Of a stretch of DNA of 64,000 nt, positions 43,625 through 58,874 are shown one piece after another (within the stretch, counting starts at the first letter, position 1; every line of letters starts with the position of its first letter). Below the pieces are notes generated by a model. It was not told where the DNA came from and made no database searches. It saw nothing but the letters and a program-made list of their open reading frames with translations. The DNA is from Amoebidium appalachense (Eukaryota; Ichthyosporea). The position numbers and the translations under genes were made by a program. The stretch covers positions 11,036,001 to 11,100,000 of the forward strand of contig CAVNZM010000005.1 of the NCBI GenBank assembly GCA_963693365.1, in the 5' to 3' direction.

Positions 43625-44961
43625 GGTAGGAAAAACGCGTTGCAAGGGCAGAACATGGATTTCTCCTCCTCCTTTTGGTTTACACCTCGGGCTCTTTCAT
43701 GGGGAACAAAGTGACACAAAAGGGGCTTGCAAGGTAGAGTTGAGAAAGTTTTATCTACTGGGTGTTCACACTGGGAATGTGTGGAGTCTATCTACTAGAC
43801 AGTGCAAAATACGAGAAGTACTTGTCAGTAAAATCGCTGCTTGCAAGGCCCGAGATATTCCTCCTCTTTGTTTCTCTGTCACAAATAACGGCTTAGTTGG
43901 CATCCCCCTGTGAACAAGGTGCACTTGGAGCTGCGACGTATTTTGTGTAGTTGGCAATGGCAAAGTCCTCGATCGATGGGAAGACGGAACGGTACACCAA
44001 AAAGGAATCTCCGTGTGCTGGTGAAGTGGCTACATACAGCCTTGCTAGAACTACAAAATCTTAAACACACGCCATACACTTATTTTTACGTTCGATAACC
44101 ACTTCTGTCGTGTAGTACTCTCATATGTTCAAGGCTGTAAATACTGTAAAGCACAAAGGGTCATTTAGGGTGAAAGTGCATGGAGCCAACCACCAACGTC
44201 CTGTCTGTCTTTACATAAAAGCCACCAATTACAACATTGTGAGCCGCAACTTTGCAAAGAAACCACCGGCCCGTACCAGCTATGTCATTGTCAATTACAT
44301 ACATACAACAGACTGAAAAAAAGGATGTGGCGCCATCCCAAAACATAAGGCTCCCAAAAGTACTGCGCGCACTTGGCCGTGCGGACATAGGATCAATGCT
44401 CTGTAGACCCAAATGCTTTCTACGGAACGCGGTTACAACGCTGCATGACCGACTACCAATCTGAATCGACTAGCTCTTATGGAATGATCATCGAGCCTCG
44501 TGTGCATACTTCAGTTCTTTTCGGTTCATGACGAATTCTCTGATAGCAAAAGACGGTGCGTCACTATCAACTGGTATGCACAAAAGAGGAAATCTAAAAA
44601 CACGTAAATCAGCAAGTATGTCTGGCGATACTAGCATTGACGAAAGAAAATATATGTATACAAAGAACTAGATAGAAAGCATGTGAATACAAATGGCTCA
44701 GGACTTCGCTTCTGAATCGCACCAACAGAGATCTTGAGTTGTATGCATATCAGATTTGGACCAATGAACAGTGGCTTATCTAGAGGGATTAGCGCCCTAG
44801 CAACAACAGATAAGATTTGACCATAACATCGCCGATGCCTTCGTGTAAGAAGGCGAGCGTCACACGCCACAAAACCCCGGAGAGAAACAGGAAAACAGTA
44901 GTTACACAACATAAGGCAAGAAACATCTATTGAAGTTGTATTCTGTCGATGTACTCGAATC

Positions 44962-45039
44962 ATTCTTGTGTTCACAGCTCTCCCACGCTCCGCAGCTCGG
45001 CCGAGCTGCGGAGCGTGGGAGAGCTGTGAACACAAGAAT
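44962..45039. repeat. 78-bp perfect palindrome with no spacer
   Basis: Arms 44962-45000 and 45001-45039 are exact reverse complements (39 bp each). The centre is GCAGCTCGG/CCGAGCTGC and there is no loop. The bases just outside do not pair. It could extrude a cruciform or make a long RNA hairpin. Confidence 0.95.
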
Positions 45040-45061
45040 ACAGTCACACATCTGCTGCTGG

Positions 45062-45140
45062 CCAATCGCAGGAGGACCAACCGTTAAAGCCAATCGCATG
45101 GACGAATAAGTTTTGTTAGACCAATCAGGAGTATGCAAAT
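45062..45140. promoter_or_regulatory. Cluster of three CCAAT boxes and an octamer-like motif
   Basis: CCAAT occurs at 45062, 45090 and 45121 (spacing 28 and 31 bp), all in the same orientation, followed by ATGCAAAT at 45133-45140. The cluster starts 22 bp after the palindrome and about 0.7 kb upstream of the DCTPP1 start. NF-Y-type binding is a family-based inference. Confidence 0.45.
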
Positions 45141-45728
45141 ACGCACTGGTCGATCTACGGGGCTTCAAATTAGTAAAACAGTGCAATGCAGTGCATAGCT
45201 GAGTGATTTCTCTGCGCTACATAGCAACTTAAAAGAACGTGCCAAACCAGCTATTTTAAAACCATGAAAACTGATTTTAAACCATTAAACAGGATTTTTA
45301 TCATCACAAGCTATTTTCCATTACGTGCAACCGGTAAAGTCGACAGCTGCTCTCGCTAGCAGTGCTAATATTAATATGTATTACGGAGGCTGTCCTGAGG
45401 CTTTCCAGCCCTGATATTGCACCTCCCGGCGCCGCCATGAATGTATGATCGATCACGTTGGCCAAAAAAAAAGGTAGAAGAAAATAATTTGGGGAAAAGT
45501 ACATGTTATCTAATCTTCTGAGCAAAATAACAGTATGGTTATAACAATATAACTATATAGCCCTTCACCACAAGCTGCTGCACCTCACGAGTTTCCGTGT
45601 GATCACTAGCCCACTTCGGAACTGGCAGTTTAGGGAGAATAATATGCGCAAACACATTGGCATGTACGGCCGTGGCCCTCTGAACACAAGGGCCGTGGCC
45701 GTGGCCGAGGTGGAGTGTGACTGAATGA

Positions 45729-45738
45729 TTGGCGCCAA
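45729..45738. promoter_or_regulatory. E2F-like palindrome upstream of DCTPP1
   Basis: TTGGCGCCAA lies 108 bp before the DCTPP1 start codon and contains the E2F core (TTGGCGC) on both strands. DCTPP1 is a nucleotide-pool enzyme, a class often under E2F control in plants and animals. Function here is inference. Confidence 0.45.
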
Positions 45739-45846
45739 ACCTCAGGAAACGTGACGGCCGCCTCCTACATATATATTCTCCTACATGCTACAGCGGCTTT
45801 TCTTGTGTGCTTGTTGTACAATCGCTTTAGTCTTACGGAAGAAAAT

Positions 45847-49106
<3,260 letters not shown>

Positions 49107-49445
49107 TGGTTACAGATAAAGCATATATTGGGGTGTTTTGACATTGTATTGCTATGTGTACAACCCTTGTAGATAGCTGAGTAAGAGTCTTGATACAAAT
49201 TAAGATTAATATCATCTAATTTTTATTAACGTTAGTTAAATTGGGGTTTACTCGTTGTGGGGTGCGGTGGTCATGGGAGAGTATGATAAGGCTAGTGGAC
49301 TCGCATGAATGAAGTTCCGAAACTCGCATTAGTAGCAACACACACTAGTAGAGTTACCGTAGTGAAAACCCAAGATAGTCCCTCCCCAAGCTTTCCCCCC
49401 CTCCCCCCCTCTTCCCCCTTCTTTTTGCATCCAATAATGAGCCCC

Positions 49446-49483
<38 letters not shown>

Positions 49484-50037
49484 ACCCACTGTCACCCTAC
49501 TTTGACTGATTTCAAGAAATTTCATTTTTGTTTGCTTGCTTTTTGCTTGTTTGTTTTGTTGTCCATTGGGTGGGGTTGTTTTTTTTTTTAAAAGGAAGTA
49601 GGTGGTAATTACTGTTGTTGGTACAGTTGGGGGGGGGGGGGGGGGGGGGGGGGGCCGGGGGGTGGTTATGACCATGGGCCAGCTATGTTTGCAGGGTTGT
49701 AGGAAAGGATACTTTTTCTCTCACACAGAAAAGTTGGCCATAGCAGGACGTATTTGTGCGCCGATTGATATTCCTACTTTTTTTAGTGTTTTGTAATACC
49801 TTCTTTTTTGGGTGCCAAAACGTCCTGCCCTAATTTCCATGTATTGCTAATCGGTGAGATCAGGCACGAATTATTGGTCGATGCGATTTTTTTTTTTTCT
49901 TCCTGAGATTGCATGGCTGATACATGCCATTGTAATACCTGGGCTGAGCCTTGTTGCTGGGCGAGTGTGCAAGTGTGTAACTTTAAAAGTACGGCATCGA
50001 TGTTCTGATCATAATCACCAACCATGTCAACTCCGAG

Positions 50038-50119
<82 letters not shown>

Positions 50120-50320
50120 AAAAAAAAAAACCCCTCTCAACCCCCGAATCCCGCAACCCCACCCCACCTCACTCATGGCCGCCGACCCACCCCCAGGCCC
50201 AACGCTTTTTATTTTACCCACCCACCACCACCGCCGGTACCAACTTCTAACACCGTGTGCACGCACGTACACACGTACACATCCATGGCCACCCACCCAT
50301 GCACACACACACACACGCAC

Positions 50321-50372
<52 letters not shown>

Positions 50373-51121
50373 ACACACACGTACATCTACAGGCCACGTC
50401 CCAGCCCCGCCACCCCACCAAACACTTGCGTTTGACCACTGTGCACATATATATACCACCTATCATCTAAATGATTTCAAGTCATCATGACACTAGGGAA
50501 CTCAACATTACTCGAAACAAGTACGCACGATTGATATCTTTGAACCTAAGCCACGTACTACTATTGTGAGCCACAAGAGAAATTTACGTTAGATCAAGAA
50601 ACGGCACGTCTAGGCCAGAAATAAGCATGGACATGCATGTACGTATACAATACATGTTAATCTACGTTTTCATGCATGCCGCTAGCTAAATCAGTCATTT
50701 CGTGCACGTATATATGCACATCGCGCCAACTTTGAATTGCTTATAGGCTTGCACAGTTGTTGGTTCAATGGTTACCGCTGTACCAGTGCTAGGCTAGCAT
50801 GCATGACGGCAGAAATTTGAATACAAAATCTGATACCGTAACGTGATGAATGCTCACAATGGCACTCGCAGAGACAGGTCTAAACACATCCTGCGGCTAT
50901 ATGGCACAAACTCATCATGACAAACAACACCATCAACAAACTACTAGGCTAATGAATTTAGAAGTGCTTTTCCGCCCCGGGTCGAGTTCGACTACAGCAA
51001 ATCCATGCAATTCAAGGGGCCATCACGCGTGCGTATGCGCACCCGGTGCATAAGAAGGAAAACATGCAGCTGCCATTAAATTTTGGAGGGCACAAAGTCG
51101 GGTGTGTGTGTGTGTGTACGT

Positions 51122-51152
<31 letters not shown>

Positions 51153-51617
51153 GGGGGGGGGAGGGGGGGAAGGGATAAAGCGAGGGCCGGCAAACATGTC
51201 GAAAAAGGCTGAAAAGAACATAAAACATCTGCATTCGACTGGTTTATTGCTATATTCCCTGGGTGCACCAGGCCCCCACCATCTATACTCTTTCCTATCA
51301 TATTGTATGGGTTATTCGAGACAGATAGTATATTAATAAGCCAAATCTACGGTGCCATTAGTCGTATCAAACAAATCCATATTGCCTGCATTATCCGAAA
51401 AAAAAGCACACATACACACACGAAGGAAAGAAATCATACAGAATGTGAGAAACGTAATCAAATTTGCTGTGTGCATTGTTGTTTTGCGCGGGGGGCGGGG
51501 GGATAAACGAAAAAGGCTGTGTAGGGCTGGCACACATTTGCAACTGCATGTGCGTCAACCAGCCCAATTCGTTCCAGACACACATTCGGTTCGAGTCAGC
51601 AGGCGGGTCGACCCGGC
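49107..51617. other. Spacer between convergent DCTPP1 and CCDC25 genes
   Basis: It contains poly-C at about 49446-49483, poly-G at about 49629-49654, a C72-A21 composite at 50038-50130, a (CA)n block at about 50330-50370 and poly-G at about 51137-51161. 50470-51100 is unique sequence. I see no gene or tRNA. Confidence 0.55.
50038..50130. repeat. C72-A21 composite homopolymer
   Basis: C from 50038 to 50109 is followed directly by A to 50130. The same C-then-A order recurs at about 4939, 12866, 18371, 32691, 34836, 40981, 53510 and 54083. Confidence 0.95.
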
Positions 51618-51942
51618 TCACATGAAGTCCTCCTCAAAGGCCCTCACATCCACATCGTGGTCGTATTGGTTCGAATGCTGCATGGGGGGGTAAAAGGAAT
51701 GAGATTAAATTAGCAGACAGACAGTGCATGAACTACAGAGTGCGTAGGCATACTGCATGGATGGGCTAGGTGCAGATGAAAGGTGTCATGATGTCGGTGT
51801 TGGATTGCTCGGTGTGCCATAGGCTTCACAGTGCACAAGCATAAGCCAATTAGAGCATATTATGCATCGGATACACTGCAACTATACACACCCATGTACA
51901 ACCTACTTGCCTGGCCACACACACACACACACACGCACACGC

Positions 51943-51995
<53 letters not shown>

Positions 51996-52632
51996 CACAC
52001 ACGCACGCCATTCCTCAATTCCCTAGTCATGGAAAACAAAACGAAAAGTGCTCCACATGAAGGTTGAGGGAAAATTAATGGGTGAGGCTGGTACCAGTGT
52101 GTGCATGGCTGCTGTTTGTTAAAAGCAGACACACATGCACACGTGTTTCAAAGGAATGCACGATCCCCCCCCCCCCCCCCCCCCCTCCTTTTTCTAATCT
52201 TCCCCACAGGAGTCACAGACAAACAAGACCCAACTAATAGAACCAACGCCCTTATGCCCACACACAGTCTCCATTCCCCCCTCCCCCCTCCCCCCCCCCC
52301 CCCCCCCCCCCCATACGCACCCCCCCCCCCCCCCCCCCCCCCCCCCACCACACACACACCACCAAACCAACCAGCCACCAACCAAATTCAAACTCCATCC
52401 ACTCAGCCCCCACACCCCAACATCCCCCCCCCCCCCCCCCCCTTCCCCCTCCCCCCAAACACACCCACACACACACACCTTCACCCCCACACACCAACAT
52501 TCCCCTTCTCCCCCCCCCCCCCCCCCCCCCCCCTAACACCCGTCCCCGCCTCCCTCCCACTCCCCCAAACATCCACCATCCATCCACCAACTACACGCCC
52601 ATCACCCACTTCCACACCATGCCCCTCCGCCG

Positions 52633-52673
<41 letters not shown>

Positions 52674-53182
52674 ACCACACACACACATCACGAATATACG
52701 TGCCCCCAAGCACGTGCACGCACCATCTTGCTCTCGTCAAACATGCCCGCATAGCTCTGCTCCTCCATCTCCTTCTTCTTCCGCTGCATCTCTTCTTTGC
52801 TCTGTGCAATCTGCAACCACCACACATAAAGGGTTAAACTTCACACAGACCCACACAACACTCAAATGCAACACAAACAATGTCCTTGTAGACACAAAAC
52901 ACCAAAAACAGCCCAGCCCAGCCTCCCTCCCCCCTCCCCCCTCCCCCCCCCTCCCCCAACTCCCACCACCCCCCCCCCCCCCCCCCCCCCTCCTTCCCCT
53001 CCCCCCCGCGCACCCATGTTGTGTTGTGCCTGCATGTCGTTGTGTATCGATGAATTTCCAACCTGTCTTGTCCAATTACCAGGGTTCTCTACCAAGCACA
53101 AGCATGCGCCAAGAGTTTCGTGCACTTTGAGGCTCACCATGCAAGTGCGGTGCATATGAAATAATGTTGTAGGTATGATTGT

Positions 53183-53269
<87 letters not shown>

Positions 53270-53321
53270 GCACGCACGCACGCACGCACGCACACACAAC
53301 ACACACACACACACGCGCGCA

Positions 53322-53353
<32 letters not shown>

Positions 53354-53509
53354 CACGAGCCACTCCCACATACACACATACCCGGCCTCCCCCTCCCCCT
53401 CCCCCAAACACACACACACCTTTTCCTTCTGCGCCTTCTTGTTCTTCACAATCTCCCTCCTGTCCCTCTTCTCACCCCAGCCCTTACCCCCCCTACATGC
53501 ACACATCCC

Positions 53510-53540
<31 letters not shown>

Positions 53541-53575
53541 ACACCCCCCACGCCCATGCCTACCTCCTCCTCCCC

Positions 53576-53606
<31 letters not shown>

Positions 53607-54084
53607 CACCCAATGCATACCCACCTTTTCCTTCTGTGCCTTCTTATTGTTCTCAATCTCCCTCCTGTCCCTCTTCTGCCTCTCAGCAGCCAGGTCAGGG
53701 TAGTCCTCTTTCTTTGTCTTGTTGAGTCGGTTTACAAATTCATTCTTCTTGTCTACTGAGATCTTCTTCACCTGTAAATTACAAACATGAACGTAAGCAC
53801 ACACAGAAACATGCAAGCAAGCACGCACAGAAACATGCAAGCAAGCACACATATACAAGTAGGCACACACAGAAGCATGCGAGTAGGCACACACAGAAAC
53901 ATGCAAGTAAACACAAACACAATCATGCAAGTAAGCACACACAACGGCCCCTCACATCACTTCGTATAAAGATAGAATCCTCCCTCGACCCTTCCAGAAA
54001 CGAAGATGAACACCAACCGACCGCCTGACAAGAGGTATGGGAAGTTACCAGTGGAAAAACTAGAAAAGTGGACCCTGAGCAACC

Positions 54085-54115
<31 letters not shown>

Positions 54116-54130
54116 AAAAAAAAAAAAAAT

Positions 54131-54179
<49 letters not shown>

Positions 54180-54392
54180 ATAAGAAGTACACCTGTACAT
54201 CGGACAACACAAGGGGAAGGAAGGGGGATGACCCCCCCCCCCCCCCCCCCCCCCCCTTTCCCGCCAAGACTTCAAACATGGGAACACACCTGCTTTTGAT
54301 TGTGGAATGAGACCTGACCAATGTCCATGTCTCCCGTCTTCTTGAGGTTAGCCCAGGGGGTGTACACCACATCCACACTGGACATCTTGCAG

Positions 54393-54473
<81 letters not shown>

Positions 54474-55770
54474 TTGTGAGTGTGAGTGAGTGTGTGTATG
54501 TGTATGCGCCAGAGTGAATGAGTGAGCAACGAGCAAGTCAGTGTGAGTGATTGATTGTGTGTCGTGCACGTGAATGTGAGGATCCCCATTAATCTGCTTA
54601 AGCAAAAAAGTTCATCATCCCCCCCCCCCCCCCCCAGCCACACCACACCACACACACAGGCACACGGGCACACACTACAAAAAAGAGAAAAGGGGAAGTT
54701 ACTCCCTCCCTCCCTCTCCCCCTAGCCCCCTCCCCTCCCCCCCCCCCCCCCCCCCAAAAAAAAAAACCCCCATTATCATGGTGGTCATTCAACCCCTCCC
54801 CCCCCCCAAAAAAAAGCCCCACCAACTGGGGCATGACCCAATCACCATTGCTCATATGCATGTTTGTCCGCCCTCGGCGTATGCATGTTCAGGGTGCCGG
54901 TTTCAAGCATGTTGGTGCATGCCTACATGTTCATGTGCACCTATGTGTGTGTGTATGCATGTATGTGTACATGTGTCTGCACTTGTAGTCACGTGTGTAT
55001 GTGTGCATGTGCGTGCACATGTGTACACATGTGCTCACGTGTGTGTGTGCACATGTGCTCACGTGTGTGTGTGCACATGTATGCACGTGTGTGTGTGCAC
55101 ATGTATGCACGTGTGTGTGTGCACATGTATGCACGTGTGTGTGTGCACATGTATGCACGTGTGTGTGTGCACATGTATGCACGTGTGTGTGTGCACATGT
55201 ATGCACGTGTGTGTGTGCACATGTATGCACGTGTGTGTGTGTGCACATGCATGCACGTGCATACCCTGGATGCTGTTTGCCTTAACCAGCTGTGCACAGT
55301 CCTCAATCAGACCCGCAGGCAGGTTGTCCCACTGCATGCCTGGCTCCATGCGCAGGTACACGTGCGCAGATGACAGCTTGTCCACGTGGAACCTATTAAT
55401 ACCACCCAATCAGAATATGCAAGTAACGAGCCTAGTGTTCAGGTGCAGATACACCCATGTAGGAGACAGCATGTACACACAGAAGCTACAGATAGCATCT
55501 GAACGTAGTCCCACCCACTTGTATTTCTTGTCCTCAGGCCTTACATCGAGCTCTGCCTTCCACCATGAGCATCAGCCAATACAGCCAATACAACATACTT
55601 CCATCCAACCAGTCCCCCCCTCCCCCCCCCCCCCACACACACACACACCACCCCCCCCCCACCCCTTCCCCTTAGCACCTGCCCCCCCTCCCCCCCCAAA
55701 TCCTCAAAAAAACAAAAAAAAAACAAAAAAAAAACACCTACGTCAGGAAAAGCTATAGTAGGCATCGTAA

Positions 55771-55810
<40 letters not shown>

Positions 55811-56535
55811 GGCCACACAAGAAAAAAAAAGGCAGCACCTACGTGAAGAAGCTGCCCCAGTCATCGTTTACCAGATCCAACCCCTTCTTCAACCTAGCTC
55901 TCCCACACTCTGATAAAGCGTGTATGTGTGCGCGCACACACACGCACACACGCACACACAAACACACACAGAGTACCCACCAGATATCCTCGGGCCAGCC
56001 ATACTTGATCAGGTCTTCGTCTGAACGTCCACTTTAGGTCAGTAAAGGCTCACATTCATCTATTAGTAGCCTTCCTCCAAACACAGCTCACACAAAAGAT
56101 GCAGGGTGAAAGAGAGGAACAGAGTATGGCGTCCAATAGAGGAACCCTCTCAGCAACCATCCACAAACCGAAATCGAGAATAATTAAGACAGACCCCCTC
56201 CTTCATCCCCCTTCCCTTCCCCCTCGCTTCCTCCCCCCCCTCCCCCCCCCTCCTCCCCCCACCACCCCACCCCGCCCTTCTCCCCTGGCCCGCCCAGACC
56301 TCACCTTTTCCCAAATATTGAAAAACGACAAAGCGAACATGTATATGAAGCATTAACTTATTTTCACGGGAAAAACCATACTAACCATTCACATAAAACT
56401 GCAACCCCCTCCCCCCTCCCCCCCCCCCCCCATAAAAAATGAATCCCTTCGCCTGTCCCGGCTTAATCAAAACTCAAAACTAGAGTTTATTTTTTTAACC
56501 TTTTAGCACTTAAGCACATACACGACATCACTCAG

Positions 56536-56569
<34 letters not shown>

Positions 56570-57340
56570 CCACCACCACCATATACAAAAACCAAGGAAC
56601 ACACACTCTACACAGATGGAGAAGAAGGTACCTATCAAACCTACAGGCACAGCAACAGTCTGCCAATCGTGAGCTCGCATAAATCTTACCCCCCCCCCCC
56701 CCCCCTCCCTCACCTACCCCCTCCTCTCTCCCCCCTCCCCCCGTTCCCTCCTCCCTCCCCGTTTGGCTGACTACAACCTAACATGCACTCCCCGTTTGGC
56801 TGACTACAACCTAACATGCACTCCCCGTTTGGCTGACTACAACCTAACATGCACTCCCCGTTTGGCTGACTACAACCTAACATGCACTCCCCGTTTGGCT
56901 GACTACAACCTAACAGGCACACTCCTGAACCATACGAGTTCGCCGGTGTCCCCCCCTCCATCCCATCCCCCCCCCCTCCCTCCCCCCCAGTTTTACATTG
57001 CACTCAGTCTCTAGCCTCCTCCCAGCATTCTGTCAGAATTGGGTAACCCGGCCATCCCAAACAGAGTACACCCAGGCCATATCCTTGAACCCAAAGCTTG
57101 ATTCAAAATGCCGCCAGACGATAGAAAACATGGCTCGCACCACTCGGCAAGGTTTCTGAAGCATCACCAAAACCGTGCACATGAGCAGTAAAAAAATGAC
57201 GAAGCGCAATCAATGAAGCCTAAGTGCTCTGGACGGGTAAAAGTGGAGTAGGAAACGGAAGCCTTACTTTCGTATTTATCCTTGCCCACGTAGATCATGG
57301 TGGGCGGATGGGTTGCGTTGCTTGTATAGTAGAACACCAT
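51618..57340 (-). CDS. CCDC25: CCDC25 orthologue (NFACT-R/DUF814 domain plus coiled coil)
   Basis: Exons 57340-57268, 56020-55981, 55392-55265, 54393-54290, 53771-53625, 52810-52724 and 51677-51618 (TGA) join in phase to 212 residues; the human protein has 208. The match runs end to end: [84 protein letters not shown], then a charged coiled coil ([20 protein letters not shown]) and a C terminus ending EEDFM. The fold is the NFACT-R domain also found in Rqc2/RqcH ribosome quality-control factors. Human CCDC25 has been reported as a sensor of extracellular-trap DNA; that role cannot be assumed in a protist. The gene is divergent from the UBX gene. A duplicate of the 3' part of the fifth exon lies at 53472-53420. 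A 24-bp repeat array follows the third exon. Confidence 0.95.
53420..53472 (-). other. Partial duplicate of CCDC25 exon 5, in frame
   Basis: It encodes [17 protein letters not shown] followed by a donor (gtgtgt), against [17 protein letters not shown] at the end of the real exon 53771-53625. The frame is open and the donor intact. The only upstream acceptor (gggtgag) lacks a pyrimidine tract. If spliced in after exon 5 it would lengthen the coiled coil by about 17 residues without a frameshift. Confidence 0.7.
53785..53945. repeat. Degenerate 24-bp repeat (ACATGCAAGCAAGCACACAC type), about 7 copies
   Basis: The array lies just upstream (sense) of CCDC25 exon 5. Units differ by single substitutions, so it is less homogenised than the 72-bp array. 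Confidence 0.8.
54083..54177. repeat. C23-A24-T3-G45 inverted homopolymer block
   Basis: Poly-C and poly-G flank an A/T centre, so the block can fold into a G-C hairpin. A second case, C14-T9-G23, lies at 19233-19278. Confidence 0.9.
55010..55258. repeat. 24-bp minisatellite (GCACATGTATGCACGTGTGT...), about 10 copies
   Basis: The array abuts the donor of CCDC25 exon 55392-55265. Each unit contains the palindromic hexamers ACATGT and CACGTG, so the array is dense in E-box sequences. Confidence 0.9.
56758..56921. repeat. 33-bp minisatellite, 5 copies, in CCDC25 intron 1
   Basis: The unit is CCCGTTTGGCTGACTACAAC plus CTAACATGCACTC. The five units are identical except at the last end, and the unit has no stop in one frame on each strand. 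Confidence 0.95.
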
Positions 57341-58186
57341 TCTCGATATCCCTTTGTGGCCAGGAACAACGAATAGAGGCACACAAAGTTACAATTTGTT
57401 ATTTTTTAGAAGTGTGAGAGGATACAAAAAAACCAAAAAAATAAGGGAACGACTTTGATATATTGCAAAGACCTCTGCTAAAAATAAAAGCTTCTTGTGT
57501 GACGGACTGACGGTGCGCGCACGGTGCGTGCATGTGGGTGGTTTGTGTGAGGCAGAGGCTATGGAGATTAGTCTTGAGATAACTGAGAAAATGCAGAGGA
57601 TTGAACAGCTACTTGAGATAACAACCTGAATGCACGTCGTGCACGATAAACATAGTACACGTGTTTCTCGATATACCAAAAAGATAAATATTAACTAATT
57701 TAGAAAGAAAAAAAAATACGAGATTTATTCTTAGTCTGCATGTAGCTGTACCCTAAGAGTATCATACGATTTTCAATTTCGATGAAGTTGTAAGTTGTTA
57801 CATAAGTTTCTCAGCCGCAACTTTTAGGTGAAAAATCACAGGAGCTACCAAAAAAGGCTATAGAAAGTAACAGCCAATCAAAGCCAAGGGCCTTTTGGGA
57901 TGACGTAATTGTGCAGAAGCAATTCTGAAAAAAGCCTTGACCTTGCAGGCCCTAGGTACTGTACTGTAGGTTTTCGTTTTTTCGTTTAGACCCTTTTTCG
58001 ATATCGATGCTGTCACCAAAGTCTCCCTTTCAGCGTAAGTCACATTCACATTCATAAAAACTTACCCGTGTTAACCCGTAGTCTTTCAAGGCTTCACTTT
58101 AAAGTATATTGCTGTATTCCCATAGCGTTAGAGAACTTCACACCCTCACCCCTGGGCATTTTCCCCGCCTACGTTTGTGTGCTACA
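57341..58186. promoter_or_regulatory. Shared divergent promoter of CCDC25 and the UBX gene
   Basis: An 846-bp low-repeat spacer separates the two start codons. A CCAAT box is at 57874-57878 and a CRE/bZIP-like TGACGTAA at 57901-57908, 27 bp apart. That layout is typical of bidirectional CCAAT promoters. Confidence 0.5.
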
Positions 58187-58356
58187 ATGGACCCAGACGA
58201 GCTCATAGCCGGCCTTATGGCCATGGGCTTTGAGCTGGACGCCTGCAAGGTATGTTTTTACTCTTGTTCTCTAACCGATTCCCCCTTCCTCCCCCCCCCC
58301 CCCCCCCCCCCCCCCACCACCACCACCACCCTCCCTCCTCTTCTCTCCCCGCCCCG

Positions 58357-58393
<37 letters not shown>

Positions 58394-58792
58394 CCTCGCC
58401 CTTCCTTTCACGTTCTCCAACCGGTCCTTCCTCCCTCCCTCCTCCCCCCCCCCCCTCCCTCCCCCTCCCCTCCCTCCCTCCCCCCCCCCCCCCACACACA
58501 CACCCACCCACCCATCCCCCTCCCCTTCTGTGGCACACCCCGACCTGCACTTCACTTTCACCCTGGTCTTGGGATTTGTAGGATTTATTTGCCTCTTGTT
58601 TCATGGCGCTTCGCCTCGCGTTGTTCCAACCGTGTCCAAGTAACAAGCAGGCCCGTTAATGTTTCCTTCTCTTGAGGGTTTCTTTTTTTTTCTTTTCAGC
58701 GTGCTGTTGTGGATGAGGGAATTCAGAACCCAGAGGACGCTGTCGAATGGATCATCGGGGGGGCACGGCCGGGACAGGCAAGTCTATCCCTT

Positions 58793-58831
<39 letters not shown>

Positions 58832-58841
58832 CCACACACAC

Positions 58842-58874
<33 letters not shown>

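Larger units (their letters stand above)
43625..45846. other. Spacer between the divergent zinc-finger and DCTPP1 genes
   Basis: This 2.2-kb spacer is unusually free of microsatellites. It contains a 78-bp perfect palindrome, three CCAAT boxes and an E2F-like palindrome, all listed separately. Short open frames in it have no recognisable domain. Confidence 0.55.

Noticed and set aside
43488-43913. A 141-codon plus-strand frame
   Set aside because: It overlaps the first zinc-finger exon on the other strand and shows no domain or splice logic.
51530-51620. Possible tRNA (a GGTTCGAGTC-like box)
   Set aside because: No matching A box or foldable cloverleaf could be found by eye.
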